Source of the DNA: Arthrinium phaeospermum
Taxonomy: Eukaryota; Ascomycota; Sordariomycetes; Amphisphaeriales; Apiosporaceae
Assembly: GCA_006503535.1 (NCBI GenBank)
Contig: QYRS01000003.1
Span: 806,001-870,000, forward strand
Reading direction: 5' to 3'
DNA: 64,000 nucleotides
In this document: piece by piece, positions 36,525 through 49,338 of the stretch
Numbering within the stretch: the stretch's first letter is position 1
How the letters are laid out: every line of letters begins with the position of its first letter
Notes under the pieces: generated by a model
Database searches by the model: none
Told to the model about the DNA's origin: nothing
What the model saw: the letters and a program-made list of their open reading frames with translations, nothing else
Position numbers and translations under genes: made by a program

Positions 36525-39395
36525 CTAGCGAGAGTTCAAGGACAAGCTCTGGAAAGCACCAAGCCATTCGTTCTGGGGGCCAGACGACGGGGTCTTGGAA
36601 TCCTGAGCTGAGGGGGTGCTGTGCGGACTTGGGAACCGGCCCTGCATTGTCTGATAGTCCGCGGTTGGAGGAAATCCAGTGGCATAAGCATCGATGCTGG
36701 GCATCATGCCACCACCAACGTAACCGGCAGCACCTGTTCTGGCAGCGCCGAAAGCACCGTACGCAGAGTATGGATATGCCGATGGCGGGTAGGCATTATT
36801 GGCTGCAATCCCACGCTCCGAGGCAAAGGGTTGGCTGAATGCAGGTGGGAAGGACCGACTGGCGGGATTGCCACCTGCATACGAGCCTTGTTGCTCTTGC
36901 TGCTGGTTTGGTCGGCGATCGGCGTTGGAGGAGCCATTTCCATTACCACCACCTGCACGGCCTAAGCCAACGGCACCTGGGCCGATACCGCTGGGTGCTT
37001 GAAGGCCAAGGGTGGGACTTGCGAATGACGCTGGGTTGATGGCTGACATCCAAATCCGTGTCTTGTAAATCTTGAACAAGTCCGTGACCAGAGAGTTGAA
37101 ATTGATGTAGGCATCCGCAAAGTAGTAGAATGTCAATTTCTTCCAGTCCCTGTTTGCAAGTTAGAAAAGCCGGGCACTGGCTGTGATAGGAGGGGTGGGA
37201 ACTCACATTTGGAACTCCGCATCCAGAATCTCCATGTTGAGGCCATGCTCCTTGACCTTCTGCATACATACCCTCTTGGCCTTGGCTTCATTGCCTTCCT
37301 TTTCTCGAAGATTGTGAATTTCATGGCTCTGCGCCAGTCGCTTGATGAGCTTTGGCTTAAGCTCCCCGGCACTGGGCTCTTGGAGGTGGTGTTGGCTTGG
37401 CGGGCCCATGCCGCCTATGGCGCTTCCTTGCATTCCGTTTGAAGCTGCCATGAGGCCAGCGCCAGTGCCCTCTTGGGCTGCAGCGGCGTTCTGGGAATAC
37501 ATCATCAACCACTTGTAGTGTTCCTCGGCGTAATGTTCCTTCAATTCTTTCGCCGTCTGCCAATCAACCTCGCTTCGATCAACAGTGCCCAAGTCGGTGC
37601 CTCGGTCTGCCTCCACAATGACCAGGTCACCAGGCTTCACAGTCAACCCAGTGCCCTCCTGAATGTAAAAGACGTCTGCCCGAGAGCACTTAAACAAGAC
37701 AATATAAAGAAGTTGATTGTGTCGTGGCTGGCTCATGCCATACATGCCCCGATGAGGGGATGGAGGTCTGTTTGCATAGGCGGGAGGCATGCCATATGGA
37801 GAGCCGTAGGGATTCCCGTAGGCCGAAGATGCGATGGCCTGGTGGGCTCCAGGAACATGAGAGCCGCCAGTGAAGTAGGACGCTGTCGAACCTCTTAGAC
37901 GATGATCAATCGCAGAGTTAACGTAATTCAATGGTGACTTACCAGGACCAGCAGTATTGTAAGCCGTCCCGTCATGGTAACCACCCATATCATGTGCGTG
38001 TGCTGCATCTGGCGACGTCGCTTCGTACTGCGATGCCGCTTCTCCGATAGAACTGATTGACCCTTGGCGTGTTGGCATATCGGCGAACGAATGTCGGCGG
38101 CTCTGTGGGATCTCACCCAGTCCACCGAATCCAAGGGAGCTCTGCCAGAACGCCTTTTTCACATTCTCGAGTTTCCTGTTCTCAACCGGATACAGAGGCG
38201 ATCGATTGTTGTAGGCGTTGGCTCCGTATTCGCTCATGCGCCGGCCCAGAGCTCGCTTGGATGCAGCCTCGGAGTTGTCCTGCGACTCATCAAGCTCGTC
38301 TATAGCATAATCCGATTCTTCAGGCACGGATTCATGCACACTGTAGCCGTTGCCGAGTCCGTATGCGATTCCAGTGGATGCTCGGGGTCTCAGTCGAGAG
38401 TTCTGATACTGCTGCGCTTGCTGCTGCGCTTGCTGCTGTTGCTGTTGCTGCTGCGCTTGCTGCTGCTGCTGTTGCTGACGAAGCATGGCATTTTCGCGAG
38501 CAAGCAATTCGATGGTCTTTGCCTCGGCAGATTGATGGTGTATCGCAGGAGCTGAGCCACGAGGACTCTGCTGCTCGTCATCGTCATCCACCTCCTTTAC
38601 CTTGCCTAGCATAGCACCCTCGCTCGACATTTCACTGAGCATACTAGGGCGCGAGGGCCGGTGCTGCAGTCCCGGGTGACCGACTGCCCGGCCTCTCCCT
38701 ACCATGGAAGATGGCAGGGTTGGCGTGTTTGCGTCCGGCTCAAGCTGGCCCACAGAATAGGATTGAGAGCGATACGTCTTTGGCGTTGGGTGGAGCGGGA
38801 TGGCAAAAGGAATTTGAGAGTTCGAGGTTTGATCGTTTGGACCTGGGGAAGTCTGTCCAAGAGAGCTGTCATTACCTCCAAACAAGCCTCCGCTGCCCAT
38901 GCCAGGCGGCAGGGCTGACGTGGGCGATGGCAGGACCTCGCTTAGTCGTGAAGGTGGCTCCTTGCTACGATCGGTATTCCAAATACCAGTGCCCCAAGGA
39001 AAGGAAGATGTGCCCTGGTGGCCTCTTCCGACAGTATGCGCGCCCCACCCGCCCATGCCTGGGTCCGCCGATGGGGTACTAGGGTGAGAAGCGGTTGGCG
39101 ACATGGTGCTGCTGGCGAAGGAGCCTTTCCTTGGCTGAGGTACAGTGGTTTGTGATGTGTTATTCAGCCAAGACGCGCGGCGGACTGGCTTCTGGTGCTG
39201 GATTGAAGCTTGTGGCAGGTCTGTACGGTGAGGATCAACCTCGTCGTCGGAGCTTGCCAAAGCTTCCGAGTCTGGTGTAGACCGGCGGACGTTGAGTTTG
39301 TCCAGTAGAAGGGACTGATTACTCGGAGCTATTGCAGAGTAACCAACCTGCCCAGGCTTGGATCCCGGGCCCGATTTGCTGTTGTTGGAGCTCAT
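36525..39395 (-). CDS. PSP1 C-terminal-domain protein (2-3 exons)
   Basis: Named for yeast Psp1, a suppressor of DNA polymerase defects linked to mRNA-protein granules and translation; its molecular role is poorly defined. Minus-strand exons are 39395-37207 and 37149-36525 (937 residues). The conserved PSP1 domain (about residues 555-790) is clear: YIVLFKCSRADVFYIQEG, GDLVIVEADRGTDLGTV, RLAQSHEIHNLREKEGNEA, then across the junction AEFQM-DWKKLTFYYFADAYINF and RIWMSAINP. The amino half is disordered, Ser/Pro-rich, with a Gln/Ala run (38410-38478) and RRASW/RRHSF motifs that look like basophilic kinase sites. The tail after the domain is Gly/Tyr/Ala-rich. A 51-base in-frame candidate intron (37892-37942) would remove 17 residues. 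The upstream leader is long. Confidence 0.92.
38404..38478 (-). repeat. CAG/GCA trinucleotide tract coding Gln-Ala run
   Basis: Interrupted CAG, CAA and GCG codons encode a Q7-A-Q8-A-Q2-A-Q2-type run in the PSP1-domain protein, just after a predicted coiled-coil stretch (ELLARENAMLR). Repeat length is likely polymorphic. Confidence 0.75.
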
Positions 39396-40940
39396 ATTAT
39401 ATACACAAGTAGAGCTCTCGGTGCAGTGGACGAAGAGCGTTTCGGACTTCTCCGGTCAGGAATGAGTATACACCAAGGAACCTGTCTGGGCTAGTGGTCC
39501 ACAGACGGCGAGAGAAAAAGAAACGGGGCTGGCGGTTTGGGGACCTGGTGTGATCTCAAGTACAGAAAGACGCCCAAAGTCAATTAGGTGACGGTGATAG
39601 CAGGAATTGGCGTCTTGGGTGTAGTGTAGTGTATGCTTTTTGGTGACCGTTGCGAAAGTATAATCTGAGTTGGGAGTCAGTTTATGATGTCAAGGTGAAG
39701 AATGACGGGCCCCCAGAACAATAAGAACAAACGGAGCAGATAACTGGAAGATGTGCACCGTCCAAAAGAGCGGGAGGGGATTCAATGTGGTGATGTGAAC
39801 TCAGTGAAGAGCGTGTGAATATAAGTGTTCCAATAGGGACCCTGAAATGAGAGCTCTCCCGCAGAGCGTAGCAGCCAACCCCACTATTTACTTAGAGATC
39901 CGCAGCCCCGTGAGAAACGGGCCCGTACATGGATCACACGAGATTAGATTAAAGTCGGGCCACCCAAACTCGGCCCATTCTTGATGACAAGGAACCAAGG
40001 AAATAGCTGATGCTGCGCTGCACTCACCAATGCCTGAAGCCGCAACCAAAAGGAAACTCCAAATCTATGCACAGGGTATCGCAGAAAGCCGTCTAAAGGT
40101 TGCAACTGGAGGATAGGAAGAACAATGAATGAAGGCAAACAAGTGCCGAACGTCAACAATAGACGTAGAGAGGAAGAGAGAGAGAGTCGATGATGGGGGC
40201 TATCCCACTATTGAATGCCGTCCAGAGGTCCTTGGGCGCCAGCCGGGACAAGCTTTGGGTCGGATACGGGGCAGTGATATCGATTCTGGAGTTTGAAGTT
40301 TGAAGTCTGAGAGCTTCGGGCGCATACTCTTACTCTCGTCTCGAGGTGCTACGCGCGTTGCGTTGCGTCCCTTGTACTGGTTTTTTCTTCTCTTTCTGAC
40401 TCCCTCCAAATCCAGGGTGTAGACAAGATTCTCTTTGTCTCTCTAATCGGAAACCCAGTCTAATCGCCTTCTCTTTTTTTTTTCTTCTTCTTGCTCTCTC
40501 GCAGACTCTCTTATCTCTCTTTGCCCTTTCTCGCGTGCCGGGACGGGGGGGACTGGTCGTGTTCTCTGCGCCCCAGATTCTGTATGCGATGCTTGCCTAG
40601 TTCGGCCTCGAGGAGGAGCTGTTGCAACAGAAGAGAGCTACGCGCGGGTATAGCTTCTGCCCATTGTTGAAAGGCGTTGCAGGGTGTCTAGTCTGTCGCG
40701 CGCTGTCGCCAAGCTGATGTGCTGTGTCGACCAAAACCACACAAGAGGGGAGGAGAGGTGGAGGGATTCGTCGTTGCGTCTGGCGGCGACTGCTCCAAAG
40801 GTGACAAATGAGCAGGTCGAGTATAGGGAGAGAGAGGAGGAAGAGGAGGAGGAAGGTGGGAGAATTGACTAAAAGGGAATCAGGCCCGGGGAAGTCGATC
40901 AATTAAGTCCAAGTGCAGTTGGGAAGCGGGGAAATCGATC
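39396..40940 (-). promoter_or_regulatory. Probable promoter and long leader of the PSP1-domain gene
   Basis: Strong strand bias is present: purine-rich blocks (39440-39540, 40740-40870) and a T-run with CTT repeats on the plus strand (40470-40510). Such tracts are usual around fungal transcription starts. Exact start sites and any leader introns cannot be set from sequence. Confidence 0.35.
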
Positions 40941-43900
40941 GAGGTGAACGAACTGCTGCCACTGGCCACTGGTGCTCAGGTGCTAGGTAGGTGCTCAGGT
41001 GCTCTCTTGCTCTGCTTCTGCGCCTGCTCTACTGGCTTCTCCCACTGTACTAACTGCTGCTTTTTGGTGCTAGCGCATGTAGCTTGCCCACCCCTGCTCG
41101 GTTCTGGCGCACGAGAGAGGGAGAGGAAGAGGAGCGTTGCAGCGGCACACACGAGACTTTGGGCGAACAAAGTGGCTGGAGGTTTTTAGCCTCGACGGGT
41201 GGTGGAGTGAACTAGGTTCTAGCGCCCAGCTCGCAGGCCAGGGTTCTGGCCAGGGTGCCCCCTAATGCTAATGACCTTGTGTGAAGTGAACCTGTCTGTC
41301 GTCTCTGGCTTGCAGAAACGGAGGCCCACCGCAACGCATCTGCGTTACAGGTGTGGATGTTGGCTTCGTTTTTCCAGCGCTGCTGACGGCGATGTGATGA
41401 TGATGAGGAGTTGCGCTTCTTCTTCTGCTGCTGCTGCGTGGCTGCGGGGCGTGACAACTGTATGCAATGCGCTTTAGTCCAAGAAACCAGAATGCATCAA
41501 TGATTTCAGGACAGGGAGCGAGCGAGTGGGATTTTTACGTACCTTGTTTCCAGTTTGGCTGTTGGTTGAGGTCTGCTGACAGCTCGCTAGGCATGTATTA
41601 GCTAGCAGTGCCCAGATAGGTGCCGTACAGATGGATGCCAGCAAGTATCCACAAAGAGCTGGGGCTGTAAGGTGAGGGATCGATTAATATGTGCGTCGGT
41701 ACTCTTTGGTGCGTAGTTGTAATCACGTATGCAATGAGTTGCATCAAGAAGCAATCAAGTCGGGGAATGCACGTTCAGGCCGGTCTCATTAATAAATAAA
41801 GTGAACTGACAGGACGGAGCAGAGTCTCTTCTCTAACCAAAACCCGCCAGTGACCTTTGACCCCGGGCCTACTACAGATGGGATGCACTTGTAGTCGCAG
41901 TCGTACTTCTTGTCTCCTCCTACCTCCTGCTCCTCCTCCTGCTGCTGCTGCTGCCTCATGGGCAGGGCATGCGCAGATGGGCAGATGTCTTGCAGCATCT
42001 ACGACTAGGCGTGTGGGTACATGCCAATTTTAGTCGGCATCGGGTCAGGCTCGAGATCGAAGCTCGAAAGCGGTAGGCCTTGAGACGAGTCGGGAGGGTG
42101 TGCTCCAGAATAAGTCTATTGGCTGCTTTCGCACCTCGTTTTGACAGAACCTTTGCAATGGGCCAATCCCCGCGCGGAGAAGCACAGTCAACCCCCTGGA
42201 GCTTGCTTGTAGCTGTACTGGCATGCGGATTCCCATGCCAAACCCCAGGTAGCCTCGAGTACTGACTTCTCGCATTGCACGGAGGAGTATACCTGACGCG
42301 CTAAAATAAATTGCCGTCCGAGGAAAAGTGTGGGGAGGGGCGATCGGTGCTATGCAATCATGGGCAGGCAAGAGCATGCCTGAGCTTGTTGTTGGCTTCT
42401 TGCCTCCTTCAGAGCTCCTTGACAGCATCACCGTTTCGAACGGCTCAACCCCTAACCCGCCAAGGAGGCCCGTGATGATGCCCTTCGCGTTCTGTCCCAC
42501 TACTCGTACTCTGCTGAACCTTGTCCCACGGATATTCCAGCCTCAATTGGAACAGTACCCAGAAATTCAAAGTCGCTTTTGCCCCGACGGCCATGGCATC
42601 GGATGGTAAGGTAAGCACCCCAAGCCAAGTCTCCAACCCGCTGAGCTAACTTGAACCGGGACACACGGAACCACTCTGATTGCACCACCACCCAATCTTG
42701 GCCAAGAAAACCTGACGATGTTGGGCTTCACGTTGCACCGACGCTTCGTTGCCGAAGCTGATAGGCCCAGTCCGTAATTTACGCGTCCTGGACTTGTCTA
42801 TACTACCGACATGTAGGCATACAACCTGTGGCTCATCCGCCATTCGCCGGTGGCTGTCATGACGGCGCTGCACGAATTCTCGGAGGTTGAAGGCCTCCGG
42901 CGTCCTGGAGACTAACCAAACAGATCTGACAAGCAAGTCTTACCGTACATGCACATCAAAGCCCCTAATATTAACGTTATTCAACTTCGGGTTTGATTTG
43001 GTCTCTGAAGAGCGCTCCAGAGCTTCGTGGGATGCCAAACCAATCAGGACTGCATTCGCCATTTTCCAGATATGAGATGGTGTCGACGATCTTTTAGGGC
43101 GGGGCTCGTACCGCAGGGGAAGTAAAGAACTACTCGGCTGATGCCACCCTCCTTTGCCTTTCACCGAGAGGGCCATCCTGGCCTGAGAAGAACCTTCACC
43201 TGACGCGAAAGAGGGAGGCGACCCTTCTTTTGCTTGAAAGGCACCCTGGTTAGCAATACTTGGGCGTAGTGGTTGCAACGGGAATAATCAGTATCAGGCC
43301 ATCCTCCCTCCGGCTGCAGCCAGTCGGCGCCGCGTCAAGTTATTTTCGATCAATGCTGCGTCGCCGTTACAGTAAACCACCCCTCTTCGCAATACTCCAC
43401 AATGCACTCTTGTGCACTGCAAGTGCTGGCAATACCATTCGCGACGCAGTGCGAGAGTGCATAGCTCTGACTGACCCGGGGCTTATAAGCCAGAATACCT
43501 GAGTAATAAAAGGTGATACGAAGACATGCATGTACCCAGGATTACCTACATGCACGCTGTAGGTATATCTGCAAGCCACGGCATACAGCAGTCTCCGAGG
43601 AACGACCGCAGCGAGCGCAGCAGCACCAATGGAGCACTGTGTTCTTCCATCCAATTGTTATATCCTGTGGCATGCAGCGCATATACTTGAAGACGCACCC
43701 TCTCCCCTCGCTGCTCCTCGCCGTGGAATATCGAAGGCATGATATATCCTGCACGGCGTACGTTTGAGCAGCATGCAAAAGACCCATCTACCTGCCTGCC
43801 TGACTGACGGTTGCAGAAGGACGGACATCGGGGAGCAGCATTGCATCCATGCATATGCGTTCGTGCCAACAACGCTGCATCATCGAAGGCCGTGATGGAA

Positions 43901-46900
43901 AAGCTGAAGAAAGGCACCAACCCGTCTCAAACTTTACTGGTCCAGGGCAGGGATGGCTGCGCACTGAGCATTGGTGGATGGGAAGCAGGGGGCTAGGGGT
44001 CAGGGGCGTTTACCCCAGATTTCGAGCGAACGGTCCTTGCTTGGCCCAGATGGCCTATTGTCATTGCCCTCACCACCGCAGATCTAAAACCCCGTCAATC
44101 TCTCAAACAACTTGGACACGCCCTGGAGATCCTCGGGTGCCGCCAATCTATTTTGCCAGAGCAGTGCGCGCATGGCACCTCATGTCTCAAGCGATACAAC
44201 GGATCTATTGGGGAACGAGCACAGACGGGCACGCGACACGCGACCAGGTATTTCGGTACCACCCGGGGCTCAACGTTTACGTTGTACGTCGTAAACTGAC
44301 ACCCCAAACCCAGCAGATGATCCGTGCCAACCCTGCTGATCCGTCTGCTCTCCGTCCGTTACTTACCAGCAGCCAGCCACTCACACCGATTTGTTTCTTG
44401 TCGAATGTTCAAGCAATTGCCGCGATGATATCGACTAGAGTCTGAAGCCGTTTCCCCCAAACCCCTGATCTCAAGCTTGGGCCTGGCCATAATTCGTTCT
44501 CTTACCCGCGCGGAGAGGGTGACTCTGGTGCGTGTCCTAAAGTATACTAACGCCGCGCAATTCTGACGTATTTGCAGCGGCGGTTTTCTCCCAGGATGCC
44601 TGGACTCCGGGCACAGTTCTGCACGGGATTCGAATACCATACCGGTAGCAGGTTATTAAGTTACGTCATCAGAAGTCTCAGGTCAGGTACACTTTTTTCA
44701 GACTTTGACGAGGTCTAGCCCAGGATGGGGTTCTGCAATGGCGCCCTTCTTGGGAAGATGTTGCATGCCTCCGATGAGTATGCAACTTGACGTACGTCTG
44801 GTTAGTGGCATGATAGAGGCGTCCCCCATGTGACCCCTCTCGCGGTTTGCCCCTCTTCTCGACATGTCGCCACGAACTGGAACTGGATTCCCTCAAACCG
44901 CGCACATACAGAGAACATGGGCGATGTTACCCATCTCTGCTTTTGATAGCAATACTATCCGGGTATGCAACTAGTCCTCCAAATCTGGGGTACGTTGGAC
45001 GATCGTCTTTTTCGCCAAGGGATCAGCAGACGGGACGCTGTCTGACCGGCAAGTTGCCAACCCACACCCTGCCGCGGAAACAACCTATTTGACTTTACTC
45101 TATCAGAGCGCATGTTTTGACAACCACTGTTTTGTCGGGCATGATTAACAACGAATGATCGTGGACCCATGAGCTCTAAGGTTTGGTGCTTGCTGGTTCA
45201 CAGAAGCCTTTTCGTTTTTTTCGCATTCTTATTCCCATGGCATCTTTCATCTTCCTGCGGTGAAACCTGCAAGGCCTTGACAAGTTGATGGACCGCCTAC
45301 GTTAACCTAGCCTATAACCCCCGCTTGCATAGACTTTAAAGGGATGTTGTGTTACAGCCACGGCCCGCGACGCGCTATGAGAGAAAGCCCAACTTTCCCC
45401 CTCTCTCTCAAGCTGTCGAGTCTTTTTTCCCTCCCTCTTTCCCTTAGAGTTACCACGTGGAACATTCGAAGTGCGACGTCTCGAAGGAGACAGAACTCAA
45501 AGAGCCCCCTCCCAACTTTCAAGAGGCTCGACTTGGTCGAAGTCTAATCACTCTAGCCCGGGCTCTAGATAAGACGATCTTGATGAAGAGGGGTAGAGCG
45601 ACTTGTTGGTCATCTGATGGCTATTGACTTGGACGTCCCGTCGAAATCTGTACAGTAAACCATGCAGGTGAAAAGCTTTCTTTCTCATTGCCGGTGGGCC
45701 AATGCCGGGGGCATGACTGATAGGCGTGGTTTTTGCGAACCCCGTATCGGAAGCTTACCTGGGTCTGGTTCGGGCTCTGCTTTGCTGTTTGACGTGTCAA
45801 ATCGGCACACAATGTGATAGATGTCTTGATATCAAGTATGTGAAGAAGGGGTCCAGCCGCCGGCGACGTCATTGTGTATATCATCTGAGTACACGTATGG
45901 TAATTCAGCTCAGCGTAGTTATCAATCAATTCCCCCATATTGCGAAGCTTTCATGTGATCCTGAAAGAACAGGTTATTGCCTCTGGGACGAGTTTCAGAG
46001 AGCGAAATGAACGCTCTAGAATACCATGTATAGGAAATATTGATGATAAGCATGAAATCGCACATTAGGAGTGAAGTATACCTGTCGAAGTAGAGCTTCT
46101 GGGGAGATACCACATTTATCAGCAAAAGAGTCCCTCCATATGGCTCTGCCGTGTCTGCTACCGCCGCCTAACCCGCTGGTAAGTATGACAGGGAGCGAAC
46201 TGCCAAACTCGTAGATGATGAAGCTAGCAGCAACATTCGCCATAGAGACTTGCTCGTTTCTTGACTTGAGTCCTCGGTGAGCCTAGCATGCGTTTGTTAC
46301 AGCTTTCTCGGTGTCCCTCTTTCGCGAAAACCCCCTTCCCCTGATAGGGGCCGCCGCTTGTGGTGTAAGTCTCTCCCTTTTGGAACCGCAACCTCGCCGG
46401 GTCGTCGCTGGCTACTGCAGATACTTGCCAGGAACCCGGCGTAAACCTAAGATCTACGCTCTCCTTCGAGGTACGACCGACGTGGATATATAAGAAAACG
46501 TCATGATACGTAGAAGCGAGCTCCTACGTAGAGTATGGGACTGGGTAGGTAAGAATCCGAGCAAGTACAGTATCAAATGCCGCGACTTGAGTCGGTGCCT
46601 TCTGTATAGGTAGGAATGCAAGAAGCCATATCAATCTGCATTAGGGTGACCCGACATGTAATGCAGCAGACGAGATCTGTATATGGCTATGAGGCCGATT
46701 GAGGACACTATCTGATTGCTTGTGAACCACATAAATCTAGTCCGGGTTGCCGAGCCTCTGCGGTCCTCTACAAGCACACATCGGTCACTCGCCTGAGTCT
46801 CACAGGAGGTGCATAGGCCAGTAGATGGAGTTATTATTGTGTTAATTAACAGTCTGCTTGGTATCGGGCGTGCCCGCCAGCTGTCAATGTGCCCCTTCCC

Positions 46901-47023
46901 CCGTTCTCAGGGGTGAACACCCCGAGGGTACTGTACTTACTGTACAAGAAGAAAGCACCTTCTCATACTCTATTGGGAAGTTCTAATGTACAATTTCTTA
47001 CATATTTGAAATGCCTTTCCCTT
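40941..47023. other. 6 kb gene-poor region
   Basis: No frame longer than about 200 codons and no recognisable domain. The longest (43849-44445, 198 codons) lacks conserved features. Trinucleotide tracts occur near 41400-41450 (GAT/CTT/CTG) and 41910-41955 (CCT/CTG). A segment at 45425-45545 reads RVTTWNIRSATS, reminiscent of the start of endonuclease/exonuclease/phosphatase domains, but it stops soon after. Confidence 0.4.
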
Positions 47024-48101
47024 TTAACCAGGGACCGAATCGATGGAGCCCTTGCCAAACGCCGAAGGTGCCGCATCGGGGCCCTTCTGTGCCCGTAACT
47101 TTTCCTCGAACTTTTCAAACTCGGCCAGGGCAATCTCCTCCTCGGGTCCGTGACCTGGTGCACGCCTTGAACTTCTTCGATCTGTTAAGGGGTGCTTGTT
47201 AGTACGTATACTCTTTTTGGTAACATGTAAATAGGATTCCAGCTTACGTAGTGCATCAACATGCCCTCGATGCCGTTCTTGAGCGTGACGGTGCTCGAGT
47301 CGCACGTCCGGCAGGCGCCGCGCAGCTTGAGGTGGACGTGCCCGTCGATGAAGCCGCGGAACTCGATATCGCCGCCGTCCTCCTGGATGGCGGGGCGGAT
47401 GCGCGTCTCGAGCAGCTCCTTGATCATGCCGACGACCTCACTGTCGTTCTCGTCGTACGCCAAGCTGTCCACCTGCTCGGAAGCCCCGGCCGCGGCCACG
47501 TCGTCGGCCGTGACCTCCTTGCCGTCCGCGCCGATGTCGCCCACGGCCTGCTTCTTGCTGACCGTCACGATGTCCTGCCCCGCCGTGATGGCCTCGGTGA
47601 TCAGGCTGAAAATCTCGGGCCGGATGTGCGCCCAGTTGGCGTCGGCGGTCTTGGTGACCGTGATGAAGTCGGCGCCGTAGAACACGGCCGTCACGCCGTC
47701 GATGTTCATCAGCTGCGCCGCCAGGGGCGACGGGTACGGCGGCGCGATGGTCGAGCGCGGGTTCAGGTACTCGAGGAAGGGCGTCGCGAGGCCCTCGGGC
47801 AGCACGCGGTGGTTCGGCAGGAACTTGAGCGCGTCCGCGTTGGGTGTATCCTCCGTCTGGATGAAGATGCTGCGGGTTTGGGTCCCGCCGACCGTGTTAA
47901 CCGGCTGGCGGCGGCGGTTGTGGAAGAAGCGGAGAGGACGGGCCGCCGGGAGGAGGAGAGGCGCGCGCCGGTGTGGGCTTTGCGCGAGGCGACTTCGCAG
48001 ACAAAGGTGCGGGCTCGGGGAGCAGCTCGTCTCGTCGAGGTCGAAAGGAGAGTGGCGGCCGCGGCGGCGGTTGGCCGCACAAGTCGGCTGGAAGCTGGCA
48101 T
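47024..48101 (-). CDS. nfu1: Mitochondrial Fe-S scaffold Nfu1; reads in three frames as written
   Basis: Delivers [4Fe-4S] clusters to mitochondrial enzymes such as lipoate synthase and complex I/II. Exon 1 is 48101-47248 and exon 2 is 47181-47024; the junction GMLMHY to IEEVQGV is conserved. The only usable ATG (48101) starts an Ala/Arg/Ser-rich stretch (MPASSRLVRPTAAAAATLL) that looks like a mitochondrial presequence. The mature part (TRSIFIQTEDTPN, FLPNHRVLPEG, LEYLNPRSTIAPPYPSPLA) lies in the next frame and has no ATG of its own before residue MNIDG. The C-terminal NifU domain has the cluster-binding C-x2-C in GACRTCDSS. After HQVTDP the expected EEEIALAEFEKFEEKLR again lies in another frame. 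Two one-base additions, one before about 47930 and one near the GGG at 47144-47146, give one frame of 337 residues. I read this as a functional gene with base-call gaps. Confidence 0.9.
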
Positions 48102-49338
48102 TGTGTGGGTATGTCGTCACAGCCTCTTATAGGGATCTCGGATGTGGTGAAAGCGCTGAGGAGAGGAGCGCTTAATCCGTATACATATATACACCGTCTC
48201 GAATAGTCTTCACCCAGTCGCGTCTCGTAGGTGTTGAGTTGGTCGGTAATGTTGAAAGTTGGTTGTTGGTTGTAGGTTTAAGGTCGGTCGCTGTCCTGTT
48301 GGCCCTCAGCTCCGAAGCATTAGCTTGTAGGCCGAGGTGCCCGCTATAGAAGATCGGGCTAACCGTCAGAAATTTGCCGCTTAGAAATCCACCCTGCCGG
48401 ATACGCCCCCAAATGCCCCATGACGCAAATTTCTGTCTAGCATTTTTTTCCACCTTACGAGCAGCTCCTCGACTCGACCTGGATCAAAAAACTATGGGCC
48501 AACCAAACCACGTACCAAATCCAACTCCACAGAACCGACTATCCTCTCCAACCTTGAAACGTTTTTGACTAATATCCAGCCGCCGGGAGATTGGCTTCAG
48601 CCTTGCTCAGAGCCTTTCTGCCTTTTCTCGTGTTGTAGACCGTCAGGGAATCCTTCCGTTAAATTGTAACCTGATAACCTTACCTACCAGCGCATAAACC
48701 TTCATTTCCTACGATTACAACGGTATTCCCAACTTTGGTCGGCTAGCAACTTTTTGCAGCTTTGCTTATACTTGCACGTTCCTGAGGGACGCACTTTGCT
48801 GCCCAACTACCGCCAGCAGCTATCTCCGTCGCCAGCTACCTATCTCCATCGCTAATAGTCATCCTATAACCGATTGCTCCAGGTTACGTGAAAGAACACT
48901 TCTAGGCTTAATCTATCAGCATATAGATCTTGACGGGAACCAGGGTGGCCTAATGGATTTGCTCTGACAACTCCAGCAGCGGCAACTCTGGGTGTTCATC
49001 CCACATCCTCACATCCTTCATTTCTTGTAGATACATTGCCTTCCTTCATGTCTTCTTGTCAGGTTGGAGACACAATCGATTGAGTCGCGATTATCCTTGG
49101 ATAATAATCGAGGTTCCTACATATATCCAATCCTTATCGATAGGGTGAATCCCCGAGGGCATTCACGATTGTCCCTGGTTGGGTTTTGGCATCAACGCGC
49201 TTATCCATAAGAGAAGAGTGAGTGAATGCTAAGCGCGTAATCACGCATCGTTCACGGTACCAAGTGCCATTCACCATTCCCTGCGCGCCGTCACGCCATT
49301 GGACTAAAACCACGAGGTCACCTCGAAATACCTTCACC
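48102..49338. other. Divergent promoter region of nfu1 and HIT-finger genes
   Basis: 1.2 kb between divergent starts. It holds a tRNA-like fragment around 48940-49013 (D-arm-like TGGCCTAATGGAT and a T-arm-like TGTTCATCCCA) that cannot fold as a full tRNA. No protein gene is supported. Confidence 0.4.

Noticed and set aside
42045..42500. 151-codon antisense frame
   Set aside because: No recognisable family and several overlapping frames of equal quality.
43849..44445. 198-codon forward frame
   Set aside because: No domain, mixed composition, no splice-linked partner; likely chance.
45344..45547. Frame with RVTTWNIRSATS resembling endonuclease/exonuclease/phosphatase starts
   Set aside because: Only one short motif matches; the frame stops about 20 residues later and no catalytic residues follow.
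46016..46243. 75-codon antisense frame followed by a possible intron
   Set aside because: The candidate splice does not keep phase with the next open frame.
47251..48132. 293-codon forward frame antisense to NFU1
   Set aside because: Shadow of the GC-rich coding strand; Val/Arg/Gly/Ala-rich with no domain, and NFU1 on the other strand is clear.
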